Shown: positions 1 to 8,472 of the stretch, in pieces
Layout: every line of letters starts with the position of its first letter
Position numbering within the stretch: the stretch's first letter is position 1
Assembly (NCBI RefSeq): GCF_000292245.2
Contig: NZ_ALPT02000009.1
Span: forward strand, 1-64,000
DNA length: 64,000 bases
Origin: Alkalihalobacillus alcalophilus ATCC 27647 = CGMCC 1.3604
GTDB lineage: Bacteria > Bacillota > Bacilli > Bacillales > Bacillaceae_D
Direction: 5' to 3'
Position numbers and translations under genes: made by a program
Notes under the pieces: model-generated
Told to the model about the DNA's origin: nothing
The model's database searches: none
The model's input: the letters and a program-made list of their open reading frames with translations, nothing else

Positions 1-288
1 CGTTTGTTTCTTGAAGAATCGAGTAAAGGAATCAGCAAGGTTTTTCAGGGAGGATTGAAGGGCAATGCTGTCCACTTCTTTTAGCCATACGAATTCCTTT
101 TTTAGTTGCGTTAATTCAGCCGAACAAGAAGAATACGTTAACCCTTTGCCTGTTTCTTGGTAGGTATCGTTCCATTGTCCTAAAAAGCGATTGAATACAA
201 AACGAGAACAGCCGATGGTTTTAGCAATCAGGGTTTCTTGTTCTTTGCTTGGATAGAGACGGAATTTGTATGCTTTGTTGATGAGCAT
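1..288 (-). CDS. tnpB: TnpB N-terminus (IS200/IS605 family), partial
   Basis: The minus strand reads open from an ATG at 288 (with GAGGTG upstream) to the window edge, 96 codons. The protein starts MLINKAYKFRLYPSKEQE and continues with a CSRFVFNRFLGQWND stretch and an LKNLADSFTRFFKK stretch, which is the typical N-terminus (wedge/REC part) of TnpB. TnpB proteins are RuvC-type RNA-guided nucleases carried by IS200/IS605 and IS1341-type elements. The RuvC catalytic core lies outside the window, so activity cannot be judged. No tnpA is seen on the upstream side, so this is probably a TnpB-only element. Confidence 0.88.
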   Translation of the reverse strand, partial: MLINKAYKFRLYPSKEQETLIAKTIGCSRFVFNRFLGQWNDTYQETGKGLTYSSCSAELTQLKKEFVWLKEVDSIALQSSLKNLADSFTRFFKKQT

Positions 289-389
289 TGTTTTCACCTC
301 AGATAGGAATGTATGTTCTTATTATACCCTAACAAGAATCTCTTTGGCTACCGCCAACCGCCATTCATCTCCCCCTTATCGTTGGGCTT

Positions 390-415
390 CTCCCTTCACA
401 CGATTGAAGAGGGAG
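390..415. repeat. Hairpin in the tnpB upstream region
   Basis: CTCCCTTCA and TGAAGAGGGAG form a short stem around a six-base loop, about 100 bp upstream of tnpB. IS200/IS605 elements carry subterminal hairpins, so this may mark the left end of the element. The exact boundary is not visible. A TATAAT-like sequence lies between the hairpin and tnpB on the minus strand. Confidence 0.4.
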
Positions 416-492
416 TCTTCTGTCGGGAAATGATAAAATGGACTTTATAAGCGTCAACTTGCACTGCATTATTATTTGTATATTTTGAGAAG

Positions 493-954
493 TCACTCAT
501 CATATTGATAATCATAAATATAGTCTACAAACTGATTAAATTGTTCATCATAAATAAATTTAAATGACCATTTGAACATTTTTGTCATCATACTCACAAA
601 CCAATTTTTAGGTATCAGGAAAACTTCCACTTGAAAATGAGTCCCGTATTCATTTTTACTGAGCGTATATTTTGTTCTACTTATTCCTTCTTTTGATTTG
701 GATTTAACTTCCGCTAAATAAGGAGGCTGAAATATGTTATATTGCGCTTCCAATATGATAATCTTTTTACCTATTTGTTGTTTTGTTTTATAAGTAGAAC
801 CTTCTTTTAATTCCGATTCCTCACCATCATAAATATGCTCCAAAATTTGTGAGTTCCATTCCAGTACATGCCTATCTTCATTTAAACATTCAAAAACGAC
901 TTCAATCGGAGCATCAATATCTTTTTCAAATTCATAACATAATATTTCTTTCAT
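493..954 (-). CDS. SRPBCC (START-like) domain protein
   Basis: About 153 residues with the layout of a small SRPBCC/polyketide-cyclase-type protein: an N-terminal strand (YEFEKDIDAPIEVVFECL), a helix-grip core and a long C-terminal helix (FKFIYDEQFNQFVDYIYDY). Such proteins form a hydrophobic pocket; the ligand cannot be read from sequence. The ATG at 954 is preferred over the one at 960, because AGGAG lies 8 nt upstream of it and only 2 nt from the other. It is monocistronic and divergent from carD. The specific function is unknown. Confidence 0.75.
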   Translation of the reverse strand: MKEILCYEFEKDIDAPIEVVFECLNEDRHVLEWNSQILEHIYDGEESELKEGSTYKTKQQIGKKIIILEAQYNIFQPPYLAEVKSKSKEGISRTKYTLSKNEYGTHFQVEVFLIPKNWFVSMMTKMFKWSFKFIYDEQFNQFVDYIYDYQYDE

Positions 955-1170
955 TATCATTTCTCCTACTAATCTATTAAATTGAAAATATTAACAATTC
1001 ATTATACATAATGGTTTATTAATTTACTAGTTTTTTTATTAACAATCGGATGCCTTTACAGAATTTATAAAAGACTTAACAGTATATATGAGAAATTGAG
1101 CTCCCCTTCATGATAAAGTCCACACGTTCCTACTGATTTTTGGACGATTTTCTCTCTCCATATAAATTTA

Positions 1171-1200
1171 TTGACACTAAAATTAAATTTATGATATTAT
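1171..1200 (+). promoter_or_regulatory. Sigma-A-type promoter of carD
   Basis: TTGACA at 1171-1176 and TATTAT at 1195-1200 are separated by 18 bp, about 70 bp before the carD start. The rest of the 314-bp gap between the divergent genes is AT-rich, and I see no other feature in it. Confidence 0.6.
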
Positions 1201-1268
1201 AAAAAATTAGACAAGAACACACATATATGATACTCTAAAGAAGGTTACCATATATGGAGGTGGATTAT

Positions 1269-1730
1269 ATGTTTCAAATTGGCGATAGCATTATTTATCC
1301 AATGCACGGAGCAGGTATAATTGAAGCCATAGAAGAGAAAGAATTCTCAGGGGAAAAACAACAATATTATGTTATAAAAATGTCTATCAGTAATATGCAA
1401 GTGATGGTTCCTACGAATAAAACATTAAATTTAGGGGTACGACCAGTAATTGATTTACTTGCATTGAAACACATTATACACATTTTCCAAAATGGGGAAT
1501 CGGATAGTTCAATGCCATGGAAAGAAAGGTATAAAGTGAACATGGCCAAAATAAAAACAGGTGAAATATTAGAAGGTGCTGAGGTTGTACGTGATTTAAT
1601 GCGTATGAAGAAAGAAAAAGCACTAAATGCAAGCGAAAAAGAAATGTTGGATAATGCCTATAAATTTTTGATTAGTGAAGTCGGTTTAATTAAAGGAATT
1701 ACCGAAAAACAAACTAAAAGTTTTAATTAA
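1269..1730 (+). CDS. CarD/CdnL-family transcriptional regulator
   Basis: A 153-aa protein. The N-terminus FQIGDSIIYPMHGAGIIEAI is the RNA-polymerase-interacting Tudor-like domain (CarD_CdnL_TRCF family). The remainder is helical, with the typical RYKVNMAKIKTGEILEGAEV stretch. CarD-type proteins bind the RNAP beta subunit and act on promoter open-complex stability. The length fits the family (about 150-165 aa; B. subtilis YdeB is similar). The ATG at 1269 is chosen over 1254 because a GGAGGTGG lies at the right distance before 1269. A hairpin after the stop (1756-1785) lacks a clear T-tract. Confidence 0.88.
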   Translation: MFQIGDSIIYPMHGAGIIEAIEEKEFSGEKQQYYVIKMSISNMQVMVPTNKTLNLGVRPVIDLLALKHIIHIFQNGESDSSMPWKERYKVNMAKIKTGEILEGAEVVRDLMRMKKEKALNASEKEMLDNAYKFLISEVGLIKGITEKQTKSFN

Positions 1731-2345
1731 GGCTCATCATCGATAATGGATTACATTCCGAAAAATACCCTCCATTTTTCGGGAAGACTATGATTAAAAA
1801 TAATCATTTCAAACACCCAACTTCTACAACTCATTTTTTGAGTGATAACCTCCTTTGTTATTTCTACAATTCTCTCCATTTTTATTTTTAAATTTCTTTT
1901 ACGAACGTTCGTAGTTTCATCAGATACTTGATTTATGCAATCCTGATTCACACTGGCGCGGCCAAGGAGCCGTAAGGATGAAAGAGAGGTAGGGCTTTCA
2001 TTGTTTTAGGTACATCTTATTTAAGTCATTATTTCTAGAAGAAAAACCGATTCATCTCACCTCTATCTTGAAGATTTTTTCACTCGTACTACTTCTGTGA
2101 AAAATCATTATTTTGCCTCTTTATGTCTAAGAGATGCACATAATAGCAATAGCATATGGTCAACTACAAAAAAGGTTTCTTGCCTAGAAATTATAACAGG
2201 TTGTCTCATAACGTCAGCATCTGACCTTATCGAGGGAGCCTTTTTTTGTGTTTTAAGCGGTAAACCCATATACAAACTATTTTAATGAAGTTGAAATCAC
2301 TTCGATGTTTGACTTTAAAAGATTGAACTGTCTATCAAAGGAGCT
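1731..2345. other. Intergenic stretch without recognised gene
   Basis: It contains an imperfect hairpin (1756-1785) just after carD and a 12-bp perfect palindrome ACGAACGTTCGT at 1901-1912. A segment around 1950-1990 looks compositionally different (GCGCGGCC). The short open frames here have no ribosome binding site or recognisable protein. I see no RNA gene. Confidence 0.5.
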
Positions 2346-2391
2346 TTTAAAAGAGTGATAAAAAGGTATATCTACCCTCTTATCACTCTCT
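2346..2391 (-). terminator. Terminator of the abfA operon
   Basis: AGAGTGATAA at 2352-2361 pairs perfectly with TTATCACTCT at 2380-2389. On the minus strand the stem is followed by TTTT. It lies about 30 bp after the stop of the small Cys-rich gene. Confidence 0.75.
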
Positions 2392-2422
2392 CTTTAGTTA
2401 CTTTTACGAAACCTCGGTTCCG

Positions 2423-2659
2423 TTACCATTTTCTTATTTCAGGAAATGGACAGCCCTTCTCCATAATCATTGCTCGATAAGTTACTAGCTCACCCGAAAA
2501 GCGGCATGTCTCATTATTTAATAAAGCTGAACATTCCATACAAATAGCGACTCTCTTTTCATAAAGTTCATCAGAAACCACTCTATCATTTTCTATATAA
2601 AAATCGATATCTATTTGTCCTTTAGGCACTTGACAGCCTTTACAATATCTTTGCTTCAT
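2423..2659 (-). CDS. Small cysteine-rich protein (DUF6171-like)
   Basis: A 78-aa protein beginning MKQRYCKGC. It has seven cysteines, mostly in pairs: YCKGC near the N-terminus, ICMEC in the middle, then single Cys residues including KGCPFP near the end, suggesting a small zinc-binding fold. I associate this pattern with DUF6171 but am not certain. The ATG at 2659 starts directly after the abfA stop (2661-2663), and an in-frame TTG at 2668 would overlap it, so translation is probably coupled to abfA. A role in arabinan use is only suggested by position. It is the last gene before the terminator. Confidence 0.6.
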   Translation of the reverse strand: MKQRYCKGCQVPKGQIDIDFYIENDRVVSDELYEKRVAICMECSALLNNETCRFSGELVTYRAMIMEKGCPFPEIRKW

Positions 2660-2660
2660 T

Positions 2661-4148
2661 TTAACCAATCGTTAACACAGCGACAGACATTGGTGGTAGC
2701 TTGACCTCCATTTGACCAGCATTGAAGGAATAATCTCTGAAAGCGACCGGCTTTACATTATCAGGATCTTCGAACGTATTATGTGCATTTGTTTCATTAG
2801 CCGTTAAAATTCTTCCGCTTATATCTTTTACTTGCTCTATTAACCCACGAAGTTCTATTGTTAGCCTAGATTCGTCTTGATGGTGAAGATTACATAAACT
2901 CACATTCACTTTTCCAGCCTTATCCTTTGAAGCGGATACGCTTACATTAGGAAGCTGCTCTCTGTTCCGAGCATAAATATGACTAAATTCTTCAACATCT
3001 AATTTTTTCGCATCTTGATGAACTTTAAACATTTCAAAAACATGATAGGTCGGTGTTAAGAGCATTTTCTCACCTTCTGTTAAAATCATCGCTTGAAGGA
3101 CGTTGACTGTTTGAGCTATGTTCGCCATTTGGACACGTTCATTATGCTTATGAAAAATATGGAAATGCAGTCCAGCCACAAGTGCATCACGAATTGTATT
3201 TTGCTGGTAAAGAAAACCAGGATTCGTTCCAGGTTCAACATCAAACCAGGTCCCCCATTCATCAATAATCATACCAACCCTTTTATCCGGATCATATTTA
3301 TCCATAATAATAGAATGTTTTGTAATAAGCTCATCGATATGCAAGGCTTTTTGCATCGTTATAAACCATTCATCTACACTCGGGTCTAAGGCAGCTCCTT
3401 TCCCCTTCCAAAAATCACCTGGAATCGTGTAATAATGCAAGCTTAAACCATCCATTAGATGACCAGCCTCACGCATGAGCACCTCAGTCCAGTTATAATC
3501 ATCTACATTCGCTCCACCAGCAATTTTATATAGTTTATTATCTCCATAATTTCGAACATAGGTTTGATATTGTCGGTATAAATCGGCATAGTATTGGGGT
3601 CTCATATTCCCCCCGCAGCCCCAATTTTCATTTCCTACTCCAAAATATGTAAGCTGCCACGGCTTATTACGACCATTCTCTTGTCTCCAGTTAGCCATTG
3701 GTGATTCTCCATCAAATGTCATATATTCAACCCATTCAGACATTTCTTGGACCGTTCCACTCCCCACATTCCCACAAATATAAGGCTCTGCTTCGAGCAA
3801 TTCACATAGCCTCATAAACTCATGAGTGCCGAAGTGATTATTTTCTACTACACCGCCCCAATGCGTATTTACCATTCGCTTTCGCTCTTCCTTTGGGCCG
3901 ATTCCATCCTTCCAATGATACTCATCAGCAAAACATCCACCTGGCCAACGTAGTACAGGGATGTTTAAGTTTTTTAATGCTTCCACAACATCATTACGAA
4001 TTCCATTTGTATGGTCGATTGTTGAATCTTCTCCCACCCAAAACCCTTCATAAATACAACGCCCTAAATGTTCTGCAAAATGTCCATAAATGTTTTTATT
4101 TATCGTCCCTTTTTCAATATCTACATTTATCACAATTCGATTACTCAT
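2661..4148 (-). CDS. abfA: Intracellular alpha-N-arabinofuranosidase, GH51
   Basis: A 495-aa cytosolic enzyme (no signal peptide) that releases L-arabinose from imported arabino-oligosaccharides. Hallmarks: IYGHFAEHLGRCIYEGFWVG at the N-terminus, LRWPGGCFADEYHW, the acid/base Glu in GVGNENWGCGG (about residue 173), and the nucleophile Glu in MIIDEWGTW (about residue 295). The C-terminal part is the beta-sandwich typical of GH51. The length matches Bacillus and Geobacillus AbfA (about 500 aa). A GGGAGGCGGAG ribosome site precedes the ATG. Two AraR-like boxes lie upstream, so it probably has its own arabinose-controlled promoter, separate from araNPQ. Confidence 0.95.
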   Translation of the reverse strand: MSNRIVINVDIEKGTINKNIYGHFAEHLGRCIYEGFWVGEDSTIDHTNGIRNDVVEALKNLNIPVLRWPGGCFADEYHWKDGIGPKEERKRMVNTHWGGVVENNHFGTHEFMRLCELLEAEPYICGNVGSGTVQEMSEWVEYMTFDGESPMANWRQENGRNKPWQLTYFGVGNENWGCGGNMRPQYYADLYRQYQTYVRNYGDNKLYKIAGGANVDDYNWTEVLMREAGHLMDGLSLHYYTIPGDFWKGKGAALDPSVDEWFITMQKALHIDELITKHSIIMDKYDPDKRVGMIIDEWGTWFDVEPGTNPGFLYQQNTIRDALVAGLHFHIFHKHNERVQMANIAQTVNVLQAMILTEGEKMLLTPTYHVFEMFKVHQDAKKLDVEEFSHIYARNREQLPNVSVSASKDKAGKVNVSLCNLHHQDESRLTIELRGLIEQVKDISGRILTANETNAHNTFEDPDNVKPVAFRDYSFNAGQMEVKLPPMSVAVLTIG

Positions 4149-4297
4149 TTACTCCGCCTCCCATTAAGTTAATTAACGTCAAACTTAACTAGATTCCTTC
4201 CGTTTATTCCCACTTTTTAAAATCCTCAGCTTAAATCTTTTCTAATTGAAATTACAAGCATTCTCTCCCTTTCTCTCAAATGATTTGCTAACATGCC

Positions 4298-4313
4298 AAT
4301 TGTACGATTCATT
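4298..4313. promoter_or_regulatory. AraR-like operator upstream of abfA (distal)
   Basis: AATTGTACGATT... matches the left half of the AraR consensus (ATTTGTACGTACAAAT), about 10 of 16 positions. Its start is 42 bp from that of the stronger box at 4340. That spacing is close to four helical turns, which would allow cooperative binding as described for B. subtilis AraR. Confidence 0.45.
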
Positions 4314-4339
4314 CACACAATCACATATCGAAAACAACA

Positions 4340-4355
4340 ACTTGTACGTACATAT
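4340..4355. promoter_or_regulatory. AraR operator upstream of abfA (strong)
   Basis: ACTTGTACGTACATAT matches 14 of 16 positions of the AraR operator consensus, including the full TTGTACGTACA core. It lies about 190 bp before the abfA start. I could not place a convincing -35/-10 pair. Confidence 0.75.
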
Positions 4356-4399
4356 ATAGTTTAAAACGAAAATGGTATTATTTCAAGAAATATCTAAAA

Positions 4400-4445
4400 A
4401 ATCAAACAAAAAAATCCTTTATTGCATTTCTTCTGCAATAAAGGA
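4400..4445 (-). terminator. Terminator of araR
   Basis: TCCTTTATTGCA at 4415-4426 pairs perfectly over 12 bp with TGCAATAAAGGA at 4434-4445. On the minus strand a T-rich run follows. It lies just beyond the -1-frame stop of araR (4469), which fits the gene really ending there and not at 4537. Confidence 0.85.
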
Positions 4446-4468
4446 CATTCCATTGTGAAATTGCTTAT

Positions 4469-5571
4469 TTATTTTTCTGTTGAAATTTCCTTTGTTGAGC
4501 TACGAATGATTAACTCAGGCTGGTATATATAGGACTCTACTTTTTTTCTTTTTTATGATTTTCAACTAAACCAATAATCATCTTTGCAGCCCTCTCACCC
4601 ATTTCCGTTTTAGGATGGGCAACGGTTGTTAATTTCACCTCTGATGCTGTAGCGAGAAAAGAATCATCAAAGCCGACCATCGAAATATCCTCTGGTACTT
4701 GTAATTTCTTCTCCCTTAGCACATCTAGCAGCTGTAAAGCTAACTCATCGTTATAACAAACAATGGCAGTAGGCATCTCATTATGATTATTTAGTAACTT
4801 GGTTAATTCTTCCATCGGTTTTGTTTTCTTTTGCTCAGAATTATAATTGATTAAATGATTCGGGTTTATCGGAACTTGGTTCTTACGATGAGCCTTTATA
4901 TACCCTTTCATCCGTTTAACCCCTTGAATATCATCGGTTTTAAAAAAGCCAACAATATTCCGATGTCCTTTCTGGATTAAATGCTCTGTCTGAACAAAAC
5001 CACCCTTTTCATCATCGACAATTAAACAAACAGGCTCTAATTCATCATAAAAAGCATTTATCATCATATAAGGAATTTTCATTCGTTCAAAGTTAAAATA
5101 GTAGTTTATATTCGGATTAGAAAAGGCACTTTTAGTTGGTTCGACAATAACCCCATCAATATTTTGCGTGATTAAATTTTCCAAAATTCTCTTTTCATTC
5201 TCAATATCATTATTTGTACTGTATAAACTAACTTGATAACCATGCTGACTCAAGTATGATTCGGCCCCACGTATAATAGAAGGAAAAATATAATCAGAAA
5301 TATAAGTCGTCATAATGGCTATATTTTTTTTGACTGATGGGTTTCTGTTTTGATTTTCAGTTCTATCCGCACAGAAAGTTCCTGCTCCTTGTTCACGGTA
5401 GAGCCAACCTTCACTCACCAATTCCCCAATCGCGATTCGAATCGTATGACGACTCACTGAAAATTCCTTCATTAATTCGTTTTCCGAACTAATCCGTTGG
5501 TTCGGCACATAAGTCCCATCTAAAATTCTTGATTTTATAACTTGTTTTACCTTACTATACTTTGTTTGCAT
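4469..5571 (-). CDS. araR: Arabinose repressor AraR, reading frame broken near the 3' end
   Basis: GntR-type winged-helix DNA-binding N-terminus (VKQVIKSRILDGTYVPNQ, then SSENELMKEFSVSRHTIRIA) fused to a LacI/GalR-type sugar-binding domain (residues about 70-344). It represses arabinose genes and is released by L-arabinose. In the annotated frame it stops at 4537-4539 after 344 aa. Just before the stop is the heptamer A-AAA-AAG (4540-4546). Shifting to the -1 frame adds 23 residues containing YIYQPELIIRSST, the normal C-terminal strand of LacI-type proteins, and gives 367 aa, close to B. subtilis AraR (about 362). So either one A is missing or ribosomes shift frame here. The N-terminus and HTH are intact. 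Confidence 0.9.
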
Positions 5572-5590
5572 AACAATACCTCAATTCAAT

Positions 5591-5606
5591 GCTTGTCTGG
5601 ACGAAT
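5591..5606. promoter_or_regulatory. Probable AraR autoregulatory operator
   Basis: GCTTGTCTGGACGAAT matches about 10 of 16 positions of the AraR consensus and lies 20 bp upstream of the araR start. AraR represses its own gene in B. subtilis. A further half-site (TGTACAAAT) is near 5705. The rest of 5607-5856 is AT-rich, with no gene seen. Confidence 0.45.
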
Positions 5607-5856
5607 TTAAGAATAATTCCCATTCACTATATCTTTTTTAAATCATTCAAAGTTTCATTATCGACTTCACTTGTAATATGTATTCCCTTCATTGTACTAT
5701 AACTCATGTACAAATAGAAAGAAGCTTCTCTTCCTTAAAGCTATTATAATAGTGAATAATAAAGATTTTTACCACTCTATTATTGCTAATAATTCCAAAG
5801 TTATTTTTTTGTAAAAAATAACTTTTAATCAAAACATTAGCATTGAAGTATCTAAA

Positions 5857-5899
5857 ATAGAAAAAGTGACTAAACCACCCAAAGTTCTTTAGTCACTTC
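5857..5899 (-). terminator. Terminator after the araNPQ-GH43 operon
   Basis: AGTGACTAAA (5865-5874) pairs with TTTAGTCACT (5888-5897). On the minus strand TTTTTCTATTTT follows. It lies about 120 bp after the GH43 stop codon. Confidence 0.75.
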
Positions 5900-6021
5900 T
5901 TAAAACTAACCTTTAATTTTTTTATCGACCTCGGAGATACAAAAGTCTTTATCAACGACCATCTTCGCTCTTAATAAAGCTATAATGACGATCCTTCTTA
6001 CAATTTTAATTGAAAATTCTC

Positions 6022-6984
6022 TTATTTATTGTCAGGTAGTGGTGCTCCAAAGAACGGACGACCTTCCTTGTCCCAAGAAAATACTTGTGCACGTGTATGT
6101 CTATTCGGATCATACAATGGGTCTCCTACTATTTTTTTATAGTTACGTGCATGATAGATTAGTACATCCTCTTTCCCATTTTCTGAAACCGTGAAGCTAT
6201 TATGACCTGGTCCAAACTGCTGATTTTCTTCATTTGTCGTAAAGATAGGCTCCGGATGCTTCACCCAAGAACTCGGGTCTAATAAGGAACTATTTTCATC
6301 AGCAGTTAATAAGCCCATACAATAATGATGGTTCGTTGCACTTGCTGAAAATGTGATGAAGATTTTTCCATTTCGTTTAATGACAGCAGGCCCTTCGTTC
6401 ACATAAAACCCTATTTTCTCCCACTCATACTCTGGTGTGGCAATCATCACTTGTTCACCCTTTAAAGTCCAAGGGTTTTCTAGCTCTGAAATGTACAAGT
6501 TAGAATTGCCTTCTATGCTCGGATCCTTTTGTGGCCAGACTAAATAATGAACGCCTAAGTGTTCAAAGTGTGTAGCATCCAGTGCAAAGGTTTCCCATTT
6601 TGTTTTAATCTGACCTTTCTCAACCCAGTTCCCCTGCATCGGATCCTCTGATTCATTTTCTAAAACAAACATACGGTGATCAAATAAACCATCCTTTGTT
6701 TCTGAGGACTTCGCTGCTGCAAAATAGACATACCATTTATGATTAATATAATGAATTTCTGGTGCCCATATATTGGCACTCATCGGTCCATTTTCATACT
6801 TCTCCCAAATAATAATCGAATCCGTTTCATTAAGACCTTGAATTGTTTTTGACTTTCTGAGCTCTATTCGATCATATTCAGGTACAGACGCCGTAAAATA
6901 ATAAAAGCCATCCGAATGCTTGTACACCCAAGGATCAGCTCGCTGTTCAATGAGTGGGTTTTGATATTGATTGTTCTGTTCCAT
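6022..6984 (-). CDS. GH43 family exo-alpha-arabinofuranosidase-like enzyme, cytosolic
   Basis: A 320-aa single-domain five-bladed beta-propeller without signal peptide. The catalytic trio of GH43 is visible: base Asp in QRADPWVY (residue 17), pKa-modulating Asp in FALDATHFEHLG, and general acid Glu in YVNEGPAVIKRNGK. A GPGHNSF motif sits near the C-terminus. The overall pattern resembles exo-1,5-alpha-L-arabinofuranosidases (GH43_26-like), so it would trim arabino-oligosaccharides imported by AraNPQ. The subfamily call is from memory of motifs; a xylosidase activity cannot be excluded. It is the last gene of the transporter operon, followed by a terminator. Confidence 0.83.
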   Translation of the reverse strand: MEQNNQYQNPLIEQRADPWVYKHSDGFYYFTASVPEYDRIELRKSKTIQGLNETDSIIIWEKYENGPMSANIWAPEIHYINHKWYVYFAAAKSSETKDGLFDHRMFVLENESEDPMQGNWVEKGQIKTKWETFALDATHFEHLGVHYLVWPQKDPSIEGNSNLYISELENPWTLKGEQVMIATPEYEWEKIGFYVNEGPAVIKRNGKIFITFSASATNHHYCMGLLTADENSSLLDPSSWVKHPEPIFTTNEENQQFGPGHNSFTVSENGKEDVLIYHARNYKKIVGDPLYDPNRHTRAQVFSWDKEGRPFFGAPLPDNK

Positions 6985-7044
6985 GTTATTAACCTCATTT
7001 CAGTTGATATATTATAAAATGATAAAACTATCCATCTACTTGAC

Positions 7045-7485
7045 CTAATGCCCAACCGGACTAGCTGTTTCTCCGTTTTTAATAAGACGGACTGCTCTAT
7101 TTTTAGCCAAATAGATAACAAAAGCGATTAAAAATAAAATAAAGCCAAGGATGTCCATAGAGACTAGCTGAATGAGACCCCATATCGCGATCCAAACTAT
7201 AACACCGTACTGGATCTCGTTATCTTTTAATTTCACAGCAATCAAAAAGGTAACGATCGCTCCTACAAGCATAAAGATCCCAAACATTAAAATCACCTGG
7301 AGCACATTATTAACCATTTGAGAGCCGGCTATCATCGTATTCCAATCTTGATTTTCTAATCGTTTAGCTCCTTCTTGGTCAAACCAACTATAGTAACTAA
7401 AAATCGTTAATAGTGACGTAATTAAATTCCACGCAGAACCAATGATTAATATTTTTCGTTCCAGTCCTCTTTTGATTGTCACCAT
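7045..7485 (-). CDS. Small four-helix membrane protein in the arabinan operon
   Basis: About 146 aa with four predicted transmembrane segments (roughly ILIIGSAWNLITSLLTIF, VLQVILMFGIFMLVGAIVTF, GVIVWIAIWGLIQLVS and ILGFILFLIAFVIYLA). I do not recognise a named family; it resembles small DUF4064-type membrane proteins. The ATG at 7485 is preferred over 7494, because AAGGA lies at good distance only from it. It is inserted between araQ and the GH43 gene with short gaps, so it is co-transcribed with the transporter. Function unknown. Confidence 0.65.
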   Translation of the reverse strand: MVTIKRGLERKILIIGSAWNLITSLLTIFSYYSWFDQEGAKRLENQDWNTMIAGSQMVNNVLQVILMFGIFMLVGAIVTFLIAVKLKDNEIQYGVIVWIAIWGLIQLVSMDILGFILFLIAFVIYLAKNRAVRLIKNGETASPVGH

Positions 7486-7532
7486 CTTAACCATTCCTTA
7501 TCATGTCTTTTTGATCTCAAACTCTTAAATTA

Positions 7533-8447
7533 TTAACCTTTAATCCCTGCATTTAATTTGATCGCTTGAACAAAATATTTTTGGGCAAAGAAGAATAGTA
7601 GCAACGTTGGAATAATCGCTAATATTGCTGACCCCATCAATTGGCCAATCATTCGGTAATTTCCATATACATCTTGCAACAATAGCAACCCAGCGGTAAC
7701 TGGCATTTTTTGAACATCCGTATAAACGATAACTGGCCAGAGGAAGTCATTCCAGGAACCAACAAAAGAAAACAAACCACAAACAATTAACACCGGCTTT
7801 ATTAATGGTAAGACAATTCTAAAGAAAATGACAAAATCACTCGCACCATCAACCTTAGCCGATTCATCTAGCTCCTTTGGGATCCCTTTCATAAATTGTC
7901 TCACAAGAAAGATATTTCCCATTCCAGCTAACCCAGGTACGATCATCGCCCAAGGCGTGTTCACCCAGCCCAATGTATCAATAATTTTATAAGAAGGAAT
8001 TAAATTGACCACATTAGGGAAAAACGAGATAGCTAACAACGTAAAAAACAGAACATCTCTACCTTTAAATTTCATACGAGTATACCCATAGCCTGTTATT
8101 GAAATCACGACAATAACCAAAAGCGTATGTGTCGTGGCAATAAAAATAGAGTTCCATATCCATTGCAATATCGGAGCACTCGATGTGTTTTCTAATATAG
8201 CCATATAATTATCGACGATCCAGTTCACAGGTAAAAGTCGAAACCCTTCATTTACAACCTCTGTCTGTGAACGAAATGAAGTCGTAATCCCAAAGATGAC
8301 AGGAACCATCCAGATTGCACTTACGATAATCAGAAAGAGATAAGCTAAGTATTTCGAAATTTTAATACGTCCACTCCCTCTTTCCTTAACTGGCTTAGTC
8401 GACTTTGTTAATGATGTAGAATCTGAGATTTCCACTCGGTTGTTCAT
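7533..8447 (-). CDS. araQ: Arabino-oligosaccharide ABC transporter permease AraQ
   Basis: A 304-aa binding-protein-dependent permease of the MalG/AraQ type with six membrane segments. The EAA loop is ELDESAKVDGASDFVIFFRI and the C-terminus ends in AIKLNAGIKG, typical of this subfamily. It forms the channel with AraP; the ATPase is not in the window, and B. subtilis AraNPQ uses the shared MsmX ATPase encoded elsewhere. The ATG at 8447 has a GGAGGGTGG site; the longer frame from 8483 overlaps araP and has no such site. Confidence 0.92.
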   Translation of the reverse strand: MNNRVEISDSTSLTKSTKPVKERGSGRIKISKYLAYLFLIIVSAIWMVPVIFGITTSFRSQTEVVNEGFRLLPVNWIVDNYMAILENTSSAPILQWIWNSIFIATTHTLLVIVVISITGYGYTRMKFKGRDVLFFTLLAISFFPNVVNLIPSYKIIDTLGWVNTPWAMIVPGLAGMGNIFLVRQFMKGIPKELDESAKVDGASDFVIFFRIVLPLIKPVLIVCGLFSFVGSWNDFLWPVIVYTDVQKMPVTAGLLLLQDVYGNYRMIGQLMGSAILAIIPTLLLFFFAQKYFVQAIKLNAGIKG

Positions 8448-8472
8448 TTCCACCCTCCTCTTCTTTTCTCCA

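Noticed and set aside
1901..1912. Palindrome ACGAACGTTCGT as a possible LexA box
   Set aside because: The Bacillus SOS box has four bases between CGAAC and GTTCG; here the arms overlap directly, and no gene start is near.
2097..2285. 62-codon plus-strand open frame
   Set aside because: No ribosome binding site, no recognisable protein, and it runs over low-complexity intergenic sequence.
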